NCBI GenBank assembly: GCA_012520095.1
Contig: JAAYOV010000092.1
Location: 24,981 to 81,782 of the forward strand
DNA length: 56,802 nt
Source of the DNA: Tissierellia bacterium
Lineage (GTDB): Bacteria > Bacillota > Clostridia > Peptostreptococcales > Acidaminobacteraceae
Direction of reading: 5' to 3'
In this document: one piece after another, positions 8,580 through 19,600 of the stretch
How the letters are laid out: each line of letters opens with the position of its first letter
How positions within the stretch are numbered: the first letter of the stretch is position 1
Made by a program: the position numbers and the translations under genes
The notes under the pieces: model-generated
Database searches by the model: none
The model's input: only the letters and a program-made list of their open reading frames with translations
Told to the model about the DNA's origin: nothing

Positions 8580-9974
8580 ATGCGAATTCTTTTTACCGAA
8601 GATATAAATGAACAAAAAGCTATTGAAAGTGTCCATGAATGGACAAAAGCCAGAGGCGGACAGCGCTATTACTTGCGTACTTTCGGTTGTCAGATGAATG
8701 ATCATGACGCACAACTTCTTAGGGGAATCCTCCATGCTATGGGGTATGAACAGGCACAAGAACCCGAAGAGGCCGATTTAATACTCTTTAACACTTGCGC
8801 CGTCAGAGAAAATGCACACCAGCGAGTATTTGGAAATATAGGAAGATTGAAGGCACTTAAGGAGAAGAGCAGAGACGTCATCATCGGTCTGTGCGGTTGC
8901 ATGGCAGAGCTTCCAAAAGTGCAGCAGACGCTCCGCCAAACCTTTCCCTATGTCTCGCTTGCTTTTGGCCCTTATCATCTTTATCGCCTCCCGTCTCTTC
9001 TGTTGAAGCTGATAAACAAGGAAGTAGATAGAGTCTTTATGAGAGACACGGGAGAGTATTCAGTTGTCGAGGGGATTGACAAAGACCGAATAGAGGGTAT
9101 GCGCGCACTTGTCAGTATTATGGAGGGATGTGACAATTTCTGCAGCTATTGTATTGTTCCCTATACAAGAGGTAGAGAGCGATCGAGAAGAAGTGTAGAT
9201 ATCCTAAAAGAAATACATGAACTTGTCGATCAGGGGTATCGAGAGGTGATGCTCCTCGGGCAAAATGTCAACTCATATGGCAAAGGGCTCGATGAAGATA
9301 TCGACTTTGCCTCGCTTCTTGAAAGAGTATCCGCGATCGAGGGACTGTGGCGCATCCGCTTCATGACGAGTCATCCGAAAGATTTAAGTGATCGCTTGAT
9401 CGACGTCATGGCAAGATGTAAAAATGTCATGCCGTCGCTTCATCTTCCCGTACAGAGCGGTTCCGATCGAATCTTAAAGAAAATGAATAGAAAATATTCA
9501 CGAGATCAGTATCTTGCGTTGGTCCGCAGACTTCGACGCTCCATTCCGGATATTTCTCTAACGACTGATATTATTATGGGATTTCCCGGAGAAGAAGAGC
9601 AGGATGTGATCGACACCATTGATCTTATCCGTGAAGTAGGGTATGACAGTGCATTTACTTTCCTTTATTCACCAAGAGAGGGAACACCGGCCGCCTCTTG
9701 GGAAAACACGACTCCACAAGATATCAGACAGATGAGATTTGAGCGGATGCTGGAGGTGCTCAACGAAGGAGTGATTGCAAAAAATGCTGCAAAAGTTGCA
9801 AAGGTATATGAAGTTCTCGTCGATACATGTGAGTCGGAGGGAAAATGGAGCGGAAGGACCCCGTACAACGATCTGATTCGCTTCGAATCGACCGATGATT
9901 TGTACGGAAAACTTGTTCATGTACGAGTGACTCGCGCACGAAAGTTTTCACTGGAAGGAGTTGTCATTGAGTAA
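8580..9974 (+). CDS. miaB: tRNA-2-methylthio-N6-dimethylallyladenosine synthase
   Basis: Radical-SAM methylthiotransferase that modifies A37 of tRNAs already carrying the isopentenyl group made by MiaA. The 464-residue protein has the N-terminal UPF0004 domain (LRTFGCQMNDHDAQ; FNTCAVRENA; GLCGCMAEL), the radical-SAM CxxxCxxC as EGCDNFCSYCIVPYTRGRERSR, and a C-terminal TRAM domain. The frame is open upstream, but the ATG at 8580 follows GGAGAA and the promoter lies inside the upstream part. It overlaps mutS. Its partner gene miaA lies in the same run. Confidence 0.96.
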   Translation: MRILFTEDINEQKAIESVHEWTKARGGQRYYLRTFGCQMNDHDAQLLRGILHAMGYEQAQEPEEADLILFNTCAVRENAHQRVFGNIGRLKALKEKSRDVIIGLCGCMAELPKVQQTLRQTFPYVSLAFGPYHLYRLPSLLLKLINKEVDRVFMRDTGEYSVVEGIDKDRIEGMRALVSIMEGCDNFCSYCIVPYTRGRERSRRSVDILKEIHELVDQGYREVMLLGQNVNSYGKGLDEDIDFASLLERVSAIEGLWRIRFMTSHPKDLSDRLIDVMARCKNVMPSLHLPVQSGSDRILKKMNRKYSRDQYLALVRRLRRSIPDISLTTDIIMGFPGEEEQDVIDTIDLIREVGYDSAFTFLYSPREGTPAASWENTTPQDIRQMRFERMLEVLNEGVIAKNAAKVAKVYEVLVDTCESEGKWSGRTPYNDLIRFESTDDLYGKLVHVRVTRARKFSLEGVVIE

Positions 9975-12504
9975 GCCCGTTCGTCAGTTAACCCCAATGA
10001 TGCTTCAATATTTACAGATAAAGGAAGAAGTGCCCGACTACATTTTGATGTATAGATTGGGGGACTTCTATGAGATGTTCTATGAAGACGCCGTCATCGC
10101 TTCCGAAGCGCTCGATCTTGTTCTCACATCGAGAAATGCCGGGGGAGGGGAGAAGGCGCCGCTCTGCGGCGTTCCATATCACTCAGTCGACGGCTATATT
10201 CAGACGCTCGTCGAAAAAGGCTTTAACGTCGCTTTGGCAGAGCAGATGGAAGATCCAAAGTTTGCAAAAGGTCTTGTCGATAGGCAGATTACGAAGCTTA
10301 TCACCGCCGGTACTCGAACGGACGCACAGATGCTCAGCCGCGATGAAAACAACTATTTAGCTTCTGTCGCGGCGGAGTCGGGTTCTTATGCGCTTTGTTA
10401 TTGCGACATCTCGACCTTTTTCATGAGAGCGACTGTTTTTGAAGGGGAAGATGCCCATAAAGAGCTGATAGAAGAAATCCGCACTCTATCACCGAGTGAA
10501 ATTATTACGGCTCAGCCTGAAATTTTGCCGGAGGCCGCGGCAAATGTTACCGAGCTTTCGACTTCCCTTATGCGGAGGGAAAAAGCGGCGGAATTGGCGT
10601 CGAGGTTTTTAGAGAAGAGCTATCTTTCTTCCATGGAGCCTCTTCTTCTAAGAACATTGGGAGAACTTCTTCAGTATATTGTGCGCACTCAGCTCGTTGA
10701 AGTAGATACTAGATTTGATTTTTCCGTATATGCACGCGAGGACTATCTTCTTTTGGATCCCACAGCGATCAATAATCTTGAGCTCTTTGAGACTCTTCGC
10801 ACAAAAGAAAAGAGAGGATCTCTCATCTGGGTGATTGACCGCACGTCAAATCCTATGGGAGCGAGGCTTCTTCGTCAGTGGGTGAAAAGACCGCTGCGCG
10901 ACATCAATGCTATTTTGCACAGACAAAATGTCGTCGATTCTCTTTTTCGCGATGAACGGATTCGCTCGAGGCTCAGAAACAGCTTTAAAAAAGTGGGAGA
11001 TCTGGAAAGACTCGTTTCCAAGCTGGTTTACACGACGCTAAATCCCAAAGAAGTCGTGTCTCTTTCCAGGAGCCTTTCGGAGCTTCCCGATATTGTAGAT
11101 GCCCTTTTGGCACTTCCGATAGGCTTGGTTGACATTCCCGATACGCTTTCAGAAGTGACGAAGAGAATCGATGAGACGATCTTAGATGACCCGGCTGCGA
11201 CGACGAGAGAAGGCGGGTATATCCGCTCTGAATACAATGAAGAGCTTCAAGAAACCGTCTTTGTCATGGAACACGCCGGAGAAATGCTCATATCTTTAGA
11301 GGAGAGGGAGAGAGAAGCTACTTCAATAAAGAATTTAAAAATTAAATACAATCGTGTATTCGGATACTTCTTTGATGTCACCAACAGTTATTCACATTTA
11401 GTTCCGGATCATTTTATAAGGAAGCAGACGCTTCGCGGAAGCGAGCGATACTTTACGGAAGAATTGAAGACCTTAGAAGAGAAAATCCTCGGAGCTGAAG
11501 AAAAGAGAAATGAACTGGAGAGAGAGATCTATGACGAATTGATCAAGTGGCTCAAGGGATATTCCAATGCCATCTTGGAAGTGGCCGCCATCATTTCAAA
11601 GGTCGACGTCTTGTCATCTTTTGCTCAATTGGCGATAGAAGAAGACTACGTTCGCCCCGCTCTGACGCATGACGACACATTCATTCTTCGCGAAAGTCGT
11701 CATCCGGTCATAGAAAAGATGATCGGAAGAGATCGCTTTGTCAGAAATGATCTTGTCATGAACCGGGAAAATCGCTTTTATATCCTGACAGGTCCAAATA
11801 TGGCAGGCAAGAGCACCTATCTTCGTCAAGTTGCCCTCAGCGTTCTTCTGGCGCAGATCGGATCCTTTGTGCCTGCGAGTGAAGCATTGATCCCCATATG
11901 TGATGCGATCTTCACCCGAGTCGGCGCAAGCGACGATCTGGCAATGGGTGCAAGTACATTTATGGTGGAGATGAGTGAACTTTCCTATATTCTTCAACAT
12001 TGTACGAATGAATCTCTTGTCATCCTCGATGAAGTCGGTCGGGGAACTTCGACATTTGACGGTTTAAGCATTGCTTGGGCATTAGTGGAGTATCTGACGA
12101 GAACCGAACTCCATCCCCGCACGCTGTTTGCCACTCACTATCATGAGTTGACGCAGCTTGAAGATGTGCTGAAGGGAGTGAAGAATTATCGAATCACCTT
12201 GAGAAAACTTGGAAAAGAACTCGTGTTTTTACGCAAAATTCTCCCCGGAAAGAGCATGCGAAGCTATGGAATTGAAGCCGCCCAAATGGCAGGCCTTCCT
12301 GAGGATCTGACGATTCGCGCCAGAGAGATTCTTTCGAGACTTGAAAGAAATGAGATTCATGAGATGAATGAAGCAGAGGAAGTTCAGAGTCAGACGGATC
12401 CGCTTGCGGATCTGCTTGATGATGTCCGCATTGAAGAACTCACCCCTCTTGAAGCGCTGAACCTTCTAAATGAAGTACTTAAGAGGAGAGACGATGAGAA
12501 TTGA
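9967..12504 (+). CDS. mutS: DNA mismatch repair protein MutS
   Basis: Recognises mismatches and starts repair. The 845-residue protein begins MSKPVRQLTPMM and shows the mismatch-reading motif GDFYEMFYEDA, Walker A TGPNMAGKSTYLRQ (about residue 608), Walker B LVILDEVGRGTSTFDG (about 683) and ATHYHEL. The TTG at 9967 is preferred over the TTG at 9961, since AAGGAG (9955-9960) is spaced correctly only from 9967. It overlaps miaB by 8 nt. mutL follows and overlaps its end, so the repair pair is coupled. Confidence 0.96.
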   Translation: MSKPVRQLTPMMLQYLQIKEEVPDYILMYRLGDFYEMFYEDAVIASEALDLVLTSRNAGGGEKAPLCGVPYHSVDGYIQTLVEKGFNVALAEQMEDPKFAKGLVDRQITKLITAGTRTDAQMLSRDENNYLASVAAESGSYALCYCDISTFFMRATVFEGEDAHKELIEEIRTLSPSEIITAQPEILPEAAANVTELSTSLMRREKAAELASRFLEKSYLSSMEPLLLRTLGELLQYIVRTQLVEVDTRFDFSVYAREDYLLLDPTAINNLELFETLRTKEKRGSLIWVIDRTSNPMGARLLRQWVKRPLRDINAILHRQNVVDSLFRDERIRSRLRNSFKKVGDLERLVSKLVYTTLNPKEVVSLSRSLSELPDIVDALLALPIGLVDIPDTLSEVTKRIDETILDDPAATTREGGYIRSEYNEELQETVFVMEHAGEMLISLEEREREATSIKNLKIKYNRVFGYFFDVTNSYSHLVPDHFIRKQTLRGSERYFTEELKTLEEKILGAEEKRNELEREIYDELIKWLKGYSNAILEVAAIISKVDVLSSFAQLAIEEDYVRPALTHDDTFILRESRHPVIEKMIGRDRFVRNDLVMNRENRFYILTGPNMAGKSTYLRQVALSVLLAQIGSFVPASEALIPICDAIFTRVGASDDLAMGASTFMVEMSELSYILQHCTNESLVILDEVGRGTSTFDGLSIAWALVEYLTRTELHPRTLFATHYHELTQLEDVLKGVKNYRITLRKLGKELVFLRKILPGKSMRSYGIEAAQMAGLPEDLTIRAREILSRLERNEIHEMNEAEEVQSQTDPLADLLDDVRIEELTPLEALNLLNEVLKRRDDEN

Positions 12505-14218
12505 ACGACTGAGTGAACGAGTTGCCAATCGAATTGCAGCAGGAGAGGTGATCACCGAACCGCTGAGCGTGATCAAAGAACTCGTAGAAAACTCGCTCGA
12601 TGCCGGCGCCCGACGAATTGATATTGAGATCCGCTCAGGTGGACTTGAGAAAATCAGCATTGTCGATGACGGAGAGGGAATCTTTTTTGATGACGCTCCA
12701 CTTGTGTTTGAACGCCATGCGACGAGCAAACTCAGAAATGTCAGTGATCTCTACGAGATTGAATCGATGGGATTTCGCGGAGAGGCGTTGGCTTCGGTTG
12801 CCGCCGTCAGCAAGGTCACATTGCAGAGCCGTTCACAGCAAGAACAGCAGGGCTTCGAGATGTTGGTCTACGGGGGAAATGCCCTGAGTCTTCAGAGGAT
12901 TGCCAGGGATAAGGGCACACGAATAGACGTAGAAGATCTTTTTTACAACACTCCTGTGCTCGGAAATTTTCAGAAGCGCCAATCGATTTTGGAAGGTCGA
13001 ATTACGGAGTTTGTCAGTGCCTTTGCCGTTGGAAATCCACAGATTGCTATCACCTATACAGTCGATCACAGACGTTTTTTTTCTACTCGAGGTGACGAAA
13101 ATGAGGCAGCGGCCATTTTATCTGTCTTTGGTGAAGAAGCTCTAACACATCTCATTGAGTTTTCCATGAATACGGAAAGCTTCCGGGTCAAGGGAATGCA
13201 GAGTTCACTCGGCTATTCATTTCCGCATAGGAGGAGAATGATCTTCTTTGTCAACGGCCGCTTGGTAGAGAACCCTGAGTTGAGAGAGACCTTGAATAAG
13301 GCGTATGACGGTCTTTTGCCGGCAAGACGATTTCCGATGGCAGTCATGTGGATTTTTACAAATCCCGGCGGAGTCGATGTCAATTTGCATCCTCGCAAGG
13401 AGCATGTCAGGCTCTATTATGAAAAAGAACTGCTTCAGCCACTTCGCGAAGCATTGAGAAGAAATCTCTATCAGGAAAGAGCGATACCTCCTCTTCCTGT
13501 TTCTAATCAAAAGGGCCCTGAGACTTCGTTTATTGAGGAAGACGCGGATGATGAGGATCCCCCTGATTTCAGCAGCTTTTCTTACTTTGAACAGCAGGTG
13601 AAACAAGAGGAAGTCATCCAACAGGTTCGCGAGCCGATCGTGCCTGTCGAGTCCTTTCTCGACGAGCTTCACTATCTCGGATCTTTCAAGAGCGCCTATT
13701 TGATCTTTGAAGGGCGAGACTCAATGTATATCATGGATCAACATGCTGCTCATGAAAAAATACTCTATGAAACCTTTACCGATGCCTATAAAAGAAGAGA
13801 GCTGCATTCCCAAGGGCTACTCGTTGCGATGACGATCTCTGTCGGAGCTCAAGAGCGCGAAGCTTGGAATCGATATCGCGACGATCTTCACGAGAGCGGC
13901 TTTGAAACGGAGTTGTTTGGAGAACAGAGACTCATCATTCGAAGCATTCCTCACGTGTTCACGCAGGCTCAGGCAAAGCAGTATTTGCTTGACTATTTGG
14001 CGGGAAGCCCGGACAGAAGCGATATTACCCGCGAGGAGATGATGCGTAAAGCCTGCAAAGCGGCCATTAAAGCCGGAGATGCCATCGTGAAGGCGGAGGT
14101 TCGCCAACTCATAGAGGGGCTGAAGAAAACGGAGGATCCGATGACGTGCCCTCACGGCCGGCCAATCTTTATCAAACTTTCATTGAGCGAATTGGAGAAG
14201 AGATTTGCAAGAATCTAA
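12494..14218 (+). CDS. mutL: DNA mismatch repair protein MutL
   Basis: GHKL ATPase that links MutS to downstream repair. The 574-residue protein has NSLDAGA, DDGEGI, RHATSKL and GFRGEALAS in the N-terminal ATPase domain. The C-terminal domain has DQHAAHEKILYE, the metal-binding endonuclease motif of organisms lacking MutH, and CPHGRP near the end, so this MutL is likely to nick DNA itself. The ATG at 12494 follows GAGGAGA and overlaps the mutS end by 11 nt. Confidence 0.96.
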   Translation: MRIERLSERVANRIAAGEVITEPLSVIKELVENSLDAGARRIDIEIRSGGLEKISIVDDGEGIFFDDAPLVFERHATSKLRNVSDLYEIESMGFRGEALASVAAVSKVTLQSRSQQEQQGFEMLVYGGNALSLQRIARDKGTRIDVEDLFYNTPVLGNFQKRQSILEGRITEFVSAFAVGNPQIAITYTVDHRRFFSTRGDENEAAAILSVFGEEALTHLIEFSMNTESFRVKGMQSSLGYSFPHRRRMIFFVNGRLVENPELRETLNKAYDGLLPARRFPMAVMWIFTNPGGVDVNLHPRKEHVRLYYEKELLQPLREALRRNLYQERAIPPLPVSNQKGPETSFIEEDADDEDPPDFSSFSYFEQQVKQEEVIQQVREPIVPVESFLDELHYLGSFKSAYLIFEGRDSMYIMDQHAAHEKILYETFTDAYKRRELHSQGLLVAMTISVGAQEREAWNRYRDDLHESGFETELFGEQRLIIRSIPHVFTQAQAKQYLLDYLAGSPDRSDITREEMMRKACKAAIKAGDAIVKAEVRQLIEGLKKTEDPMTCPHGRPIFIKLSLSELEKRFARI

Positions 14219-15107
14219 GATAGTTGTTATTTTCGGTGCGACCGCAAGTGGCAAGACAGAGCTCTCCGTTTCTCTTGCTCAATCCATTCATGCTCAGATC
14301 ATCAATATGGATTCGATGCAAATCTATAAAAGACTCTCGATCGGAACGGCGAAGCCGACACAAAGACAACGACGGAGCGTTGCGCACCATCTGTTTGATT
14401 TTTTAGAGCCCGATGAAGAATACAGTGTGGCGTTGTATCAAAAGGACGCCTTGAGAGCGATTGAGAAAGTCTTTAGAGATGGAGATATTCCTCTTTTGGT
14501 GGGTGGAACCGGTTTGTATCTAAGCAGCCTCTATTATGATTATTCCTTTCGAGAGAAAAGTGAAAATGAGATCGTATTTTCACAACTTTTACAGGAACTG
14601 GGAGCGGAAAAAATCGCTTCTCAATTAATAAAAGAAGGCGTGTGCGGACTCGATCAAGTCGACATTGAAAACCCCCATCGGCTCTTTCGAGTTTGGCAGA
14701 CAAGGCAAGTTCATCCCAAAAGCGAGCGAACTCGCTCTAATCTTCCGATGATGTTGTTTCATCTGGTCCAGCCGAGAGAGATCCTTCATGAGAGAATTGA
14801 AAGACGGACAAAACGGATGCTCGAAGAAGGGCTTATAGAGGAAGTTCAAGGTCTCTTGGAGACGGGGTTCACTGGTAGAGAACCGGCGATGAAGGGTATA
14901 GGTTATAGAGAATGCATCCGCTATCTGCAAGGAGAAATGAGCCTCTCTCAGTTGGAGACAAGCATCGTTGTCAGCACGCGCCGGTATGCTAAGCGGCAGT
15001 TGACCTGGATTCGAAATCAGTATCCTTGCGTAGAGGAACTCGACGGCACAATGCCGATAGAGACTCTTATCAGCCATATATCAGATATTTTAAAGGAGTC
15101 ATTATGA
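14205..15107 (+). CDS. miaA: tRNA dimethylallyltransferase
   Basis: Transfers a dimethylallyl group to A37 of UNN-reading tRNAs, the substrate for MiaB. The 300-residue protein has the P-loop [11 protein letters not shown], the MDSMQIY motif and the [14 protein letters not shown] segment. The TTG at 14205 follows GGAG by 7 nt and overlaps the mutL stop. The 3' end overlaps hfq by 4 nt. Confidence 0.95.
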   Translation: MQESKIVVIFGATASGKTELSVSLAQSIHAQIINMDSMQIYKRLSIGTAKPTQRQRRSVAHHLFDFLEPDEEYSVALYQKDALRAIEKVFRDGDIPLLVGGTGLYLSSLYYDYSFREKSENEIVFSQLLQELGAEKIASQLIKEGVCGLDQVDIENPHRLFRVWQTRQVHPKSERTRSNLPMMLFHLVQPREILHERIERRTKRMLEEGLIEEVQGLLETGFTGREPAMKGIGYRECIRYLQGEMSLSQLETSIVVSTRRYAKRQLTWIRNQYPCVEELDGTMPIETLISHISDILKESL

Positions 15108-15340
15108 AGCAGTCCATCAATTACCAGGACAATTTCCTGAATACGGCAAGAAAAGAAAAAATTACCGTAACGATTTTTTTGATCAGCGGTTATCAGATTC
15201 GAGGCCAAGTCAAGGGGTTTGACAATTTTACGATATTAATTGACTCTGAGGGGACTCAGCAGTTGATCTACAAGCACGCCATCAGCACTCTCATTCCTTC
15301 CAGGTCTCTCAGGCTTCAAGGAGAAGAAGATGAGCTATAA
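15104..15340 (+). CDS. hfq: RNA chaperone Hfq
   Basis: Hexameric Sm-like protein (78 residues) that binds small RNAs and mRNAs. Sm1 spans the region of [18 protein letters not shown] and GFDNFTILI; Sm2 is [14 protein letters not shown] with the conserved YKHA. The ATG at 15104 follows AAAGGAG and overlaps the miaA stop. A longer in-frame reading starts inside miaA without a ribosome site. Confidence 0.96.
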   Translation: MKQSINYQDNFLNTARKEKITVTIFLISGYQIRGQVKGFDNFTILIDSEGTQQLIYKHAISTLIPSRSLRLQGEEDEL

Positions 15341-16592
15341 CATCTTCGGAATCAGCGAACGCGTGGAGTCCTGGGTACAAGAACAAGAAGAGGCCTTGAG
15401 GCCTCTCTTTTCGAATTTGAAAAGAGTAAAAGAGGCGACTACGCTACGAGTGATGGAGGCATTTCATCACTGTGCAATTCGAGATATCCATTTCCACTCT
15501 TATACAGGCTATGCTTATGATGACCCGGGACGCGAGGCGACAGAAGAGGTCTATGCGAGGGTCTTTGGAACAGAAGATGCGCTGGTGAGGCCTGCCATTG
15601 CCTCGGGAACGCACGCGCTTAGCCTGATGCTGTTTGGCTGCCTTCGCAGCGGCGACGAGCTATTGATCATCTCGGGAGCACCTTATGATACACTTCACAG
15701 TGTCATCGGGATCGATAAGAAAAATGGTGCGACATTGACAGAACGTGGGATTCGCTATTCTCAGGTCGATTTGACAGCCGATGGCAGATTTGATCCGGTA
15801 AAAATTGGCGAGGCACTTGTAACGAAGCCCAAAATGGTCTACGTCCAGCGTTCTCAAGGATATAGTTTTCGAAACGGATTTACGAAAGAAGAAATTGATG
15901 CAATGATATCTTTAATCCGTGAAAAATCACCGTCTTCAATCATCGCGTTTGACAATTGCTATGGAGAGTTTACCTCGATCAGCGAGCCGGGTCATTGGGG
16001 AGTTGATATTTTTGCAGGAAGTTTGATCAAAAATCCCGGCGGAGGACTTGTTTCAAGCGGAGGATATATCGCAGGTAGAGCGGATCTCATAGAGCAATGT
16101 TCTTATCAATTGACAGCGCCGGGAATCGGAAAGGAGATAGGGGGGACGTTCGGAACGACTCGTTCCGTCCTACAAGGGCTTCTCTTTGCTCCTACGGTGA
16201 CCTATCACGCTCTTAAAAGCGCTGCTTTGTTTGCCAAGTGTTATGAGCAGCTGGGATACGAAGTCAATCCGCCTTTTGACGGAGAAAGGCAAGATATTAT
16301 TGAGGCAATTAAACTGGGAAATGAGGAAAATTTACTTGCTTTTTGCGAAGAGATACAAAAAGCCTCTCCTGTCGACTCTCATCTACTCCCGGTACCGGGA
16401 GATATGCCCGGGTATACAGACCAGGTGATCATGGCCGCAGGAACGTTTGTTCAAGGGTCCAGCATTGAGCTCAGTGCCGACGGGCCGCTGAGAGAACCGT
16501 TTATCGTCTATTTGCAAGGATCGCTATTGTATGAACAAGGGAAGCTTGCGCTGATGCGCACAATACAGCGTCTTCATCCGCATATGATGTAA
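15330..16592 (+). CDS. PLP-dependent enzyme of the aluminium-resistance / methionine gamma-lyase family (YnbB-like)
   Basis: A 420-residue fold-type I PLP enzyme. The cofactor region includes [22 protein letters not shown] and the likely Schiff-base lysine in [18 protein letters not shown]. The family is annotated as aluminium resistance protein or methionine gamma-lyase; its true substrate is uncertain. It follows hfq with an 11-nt overlap, the same order as in many Firmicutes. An AAGGAGAAG ribosome site lies in the hfq end. Confidence 0.9.
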   Translation: MSYNIFGISERVESWVQEQEEALRPLFSNLKRVKEATTLRVMEAFHHCAIRDIHFHSYTGYAYDDPGREATEEVYARVFGTEDALVRPAIASGTHALSLMLFGCLRSGDELLIISGAPYDTLHSVIGIDKKNGATLTERGIRYSQVDLTADGRFDPVKIGEALVTKPKMVYVQRSQGYSFRNGFTKEEIDAMISLIREKSPSSIIAFDNCYGEFTSISEPGHWGVDIFAGSLIKNPGGGLVSSGGYIAGRADLIEQCSYQLTAPGIGKEIGGTFGTTRSVLQGLLFAPTVTYHALKSAALFAKCYEQLGYEVNPPFDGERQDIIEAIKLGNEENLLAFCEEIQKASPVDSHLLPVPGDMPGYTDQVIMAAGTFVQGSSIELSADGPLREPFIVYLQGSLLYEQGKLALMRTIQRLHPHMM

Positions 16593-16615
16593 TTGTTTAA
16601 TAGGAGGAACATTCT

Positions 16616-19600
16616 GTGCTTCGTTTAGGTCTCGATATTGGCTCAACCACAGTAAAAATGGTGGCAATTGACAGAGACTATCGGCTTGTATTTAAAAAAT
16701 ATATGCGTCATTACTCCAGCATTCGCGAGACGATTGCGCGCATTTTCACGGCTGCATTAAATGAGCTGAAAGGAGAGCGCGTAACATTGATGATCACCGG
16801 ATCCGGCGGTTATGCGATCTCCAAGCTGATGGGGATACCGTTTGTGCAGGAAGTTGTCGCATGTACTCGTGCGATCGAGACGTTTATCCCCGAGACGGAT
16901 GTAGCGATCGAACTCGGAGGGGAAGACGCTAAAATCACCTATTTATCTGACACACTTGAACAGAGAATGAACGGAACGTGCGCAGGTGGAACGGGAGCTT
17001 TTATCGATCAGATGGCTTCTCTTATGAAAACTGATCCCTCGGGACTCAATGACCTGGCAAGAGACCATTCTCAGCTCTACCCGATTGCTTCTCGCTGCGG
17101 AGTGTTTGCAAAGACGGATGTTCAACCGCTTCTCAACGAAGGGGCCGCCGCCTCTGACGTTGCTGCAAGCATTTTGTTTGCCGTCGTCCATCAGACGATA
17201 GGCGGTCTAGCGCAAGGCAAGCCGATACGAGGAAATATTGCGTTTTTAGGTGGACCTCTCCACTATATGTCGGAATTGCGAAATGCGTTTATTCAAACGT
17301 TGGGTCTGAGGGAAGAACAGGTAATCTTTCCGGATGATGCCCAATATTATGTAGCGATGGGCGCCGCTCTCAGCACGCAAGACGATGAGGGTGAGCACTT
17401 CGAATGCATTTTTGAGCGATTATGCGCGCTCGACTGCCTACACGGAGATGAAGAATTGGCGCTTGATCCTCTTTTTGGTTCAGAAGACGAGTATAGACTC
17501 TTTAAAGAACGGCATGATAGAGCAAAGGTACGGAGAAGAAATTTGCACTCTTATGAGGGGGATGCGTTTCTCGGCATAGATGCAGGCAGCACGACGACGA
17601 AATTAGCGCTCGTGACAAGAGACGGAGATCTCTTATATTCGGATTATGGATCCAATGAAGGAGCGCCCCTGCAATCGGCCGTCGATTTTCTTAAAAAAAT
17701 GTATATGGAGCTACCCGATAAAGTGCGAATCGCCGGGTCGTGTGTGACAGGCTATGGTGAAGCGTTGATAAAAGAGGCTCTGATGGTTGATCGAGGAGAG
17801 ATCGAGACAGTTGCCCATGTTCGAGGCGCGCAGCACTTTCTGCCGGAAGTCGATTTTGTGCTCGATATCGGTGGACAGGACATGAAGAGCATGAAGATTA
17901 AAGACGGAGTCATCCACTCCATTACCCTCAATGAAGCCTGTTCTTCGGGCTGCGGAAGTTTTATTGAGACTTTTGCAAAAAGTGTCAATTTAAGTGTGGC
18001 AGATTTTGCCAAGCTCGGCCTCAGCGCAAAAAAACCGGTGGATTTGGGCACTCGTTGTACTGTTTTTATGAATTCGCGTGTCAAGCAAGCGCAGAAAGAG
18101 GGCAGCTCTCAGGCCGATATATCCGCCGGCATATCGATTTCGGTCATAAAAAATGCTCTCTTTAAAGTAATACGCCTGCGTTCCGGCGACAGCATGGGGA
18201 AGAATATCGTCGTCCAGGGAGGAACGTTTTACAACGATTCTGTGCTTCGCGCTATGGAAATCATCAGTCAAAGAGAAGTCGTCCGTCCCGATATAGCCGG
18301 ACTCATGGGCAGTTTCGGCGCGGCGCTGGTCGCTCTCGACCACGCATCCGATAAGCCGACGACACTTCTCAATCTACAACAGCTTGATCAGTTCAAGGTG
18401 GAAGTGCGCACGGAGCATTGCCGTCTCTGTACGAATCAGTGTCTTCTTAGCCTAAGCAACTTCGGAGACGGAAGGACTTTTATATCGGGAAATCGATGTG
18501 AAAGACCTCTGGGAATTGAAAAAAAGAAGACTCAACTTCCCAATCTCTTCAAGTATAAATATAATAAATTGTTTTCTTACCGCTCTCTCTCAGAAAAAGA
18601 AGCTCGCCGAGGCGTCATAGGCATACCGAGAGTCCTAAATATGTACGAAGACTATCCATTTTGGCATACCTTTTTTACGAAACTCGGGTATCGCGTCGTA
18701 CTTTCAAGGCCTTCAAATCACAAACTGTATCTTCAAGGAATGGAGAGCATTCCTTCTGAGTCCGTTTGCTATCCTGCGAAGTTGAGCCATGGTCATATTG
18801 TCGATCTATTAAATAGAGGAGTCAAAAAGATCTTCTATCCGTGTATTCCGTTTCTTCCGAAAGAGGATCCGACTGCGGACAATCATTACGCATGTCCGAT
18901 CGTTACATCGTATCCGGATACGCTTCGCGTGAATATGGAGCAATTGCACGAAAAGGATGTACAATTTATAAATCCCTTCCTGCCTCTCGATGACGCGCAG
19001 CGCTTGGAAGATCGTCTCTTGAGCGAACTTCGAAGTGAACATATTCCAAGATTTGAAATCAGTCAGGCTCTTCACGCTGCATACAAAGAAGCCCGTCGAT
19101 TCAAAGTTGATATCCGACGCGCAGGAGAAGAGGCGCTGGAGACGATGAGAAAATCGGGTGCAAAGGGAATTGTGTTGAGCGGAAGGCCATATCATCTCGA
19201 TCCGGAAATTCATCACGGAGTGCCGGAGATGATCCATGGACTGGGATTAGCTGTGTTTACTGAAGACAGCCTGGATCACTTGACTCCGGTTGAAAGACCT
19301 CTTCGAATTGTCGATCAGTGGGTCTATCATTCCCGCCTGTATCGAGCGGCAAGTTATGTTTCCACGCAGAACGATCTTGAACTTGTGCAGCTCGTGTCTT
19401 TCGGCTGCGGGCTCGATGCCGTTACGTCGGATCAGGTTCAGGAGATTCTTGCAAGAACGGGAAAGATCTACACGCAGTTAAAAATAGATGAAATCAGCAA
19501 TCTAGGTGCTCTGCGTATCCGCATCCGATCTCTCCTTGCAGCAATGGAGGCAAGAGAGGAGAGAGGATTTACTGTTCACGAGCCGCATCCGCTACCGCAA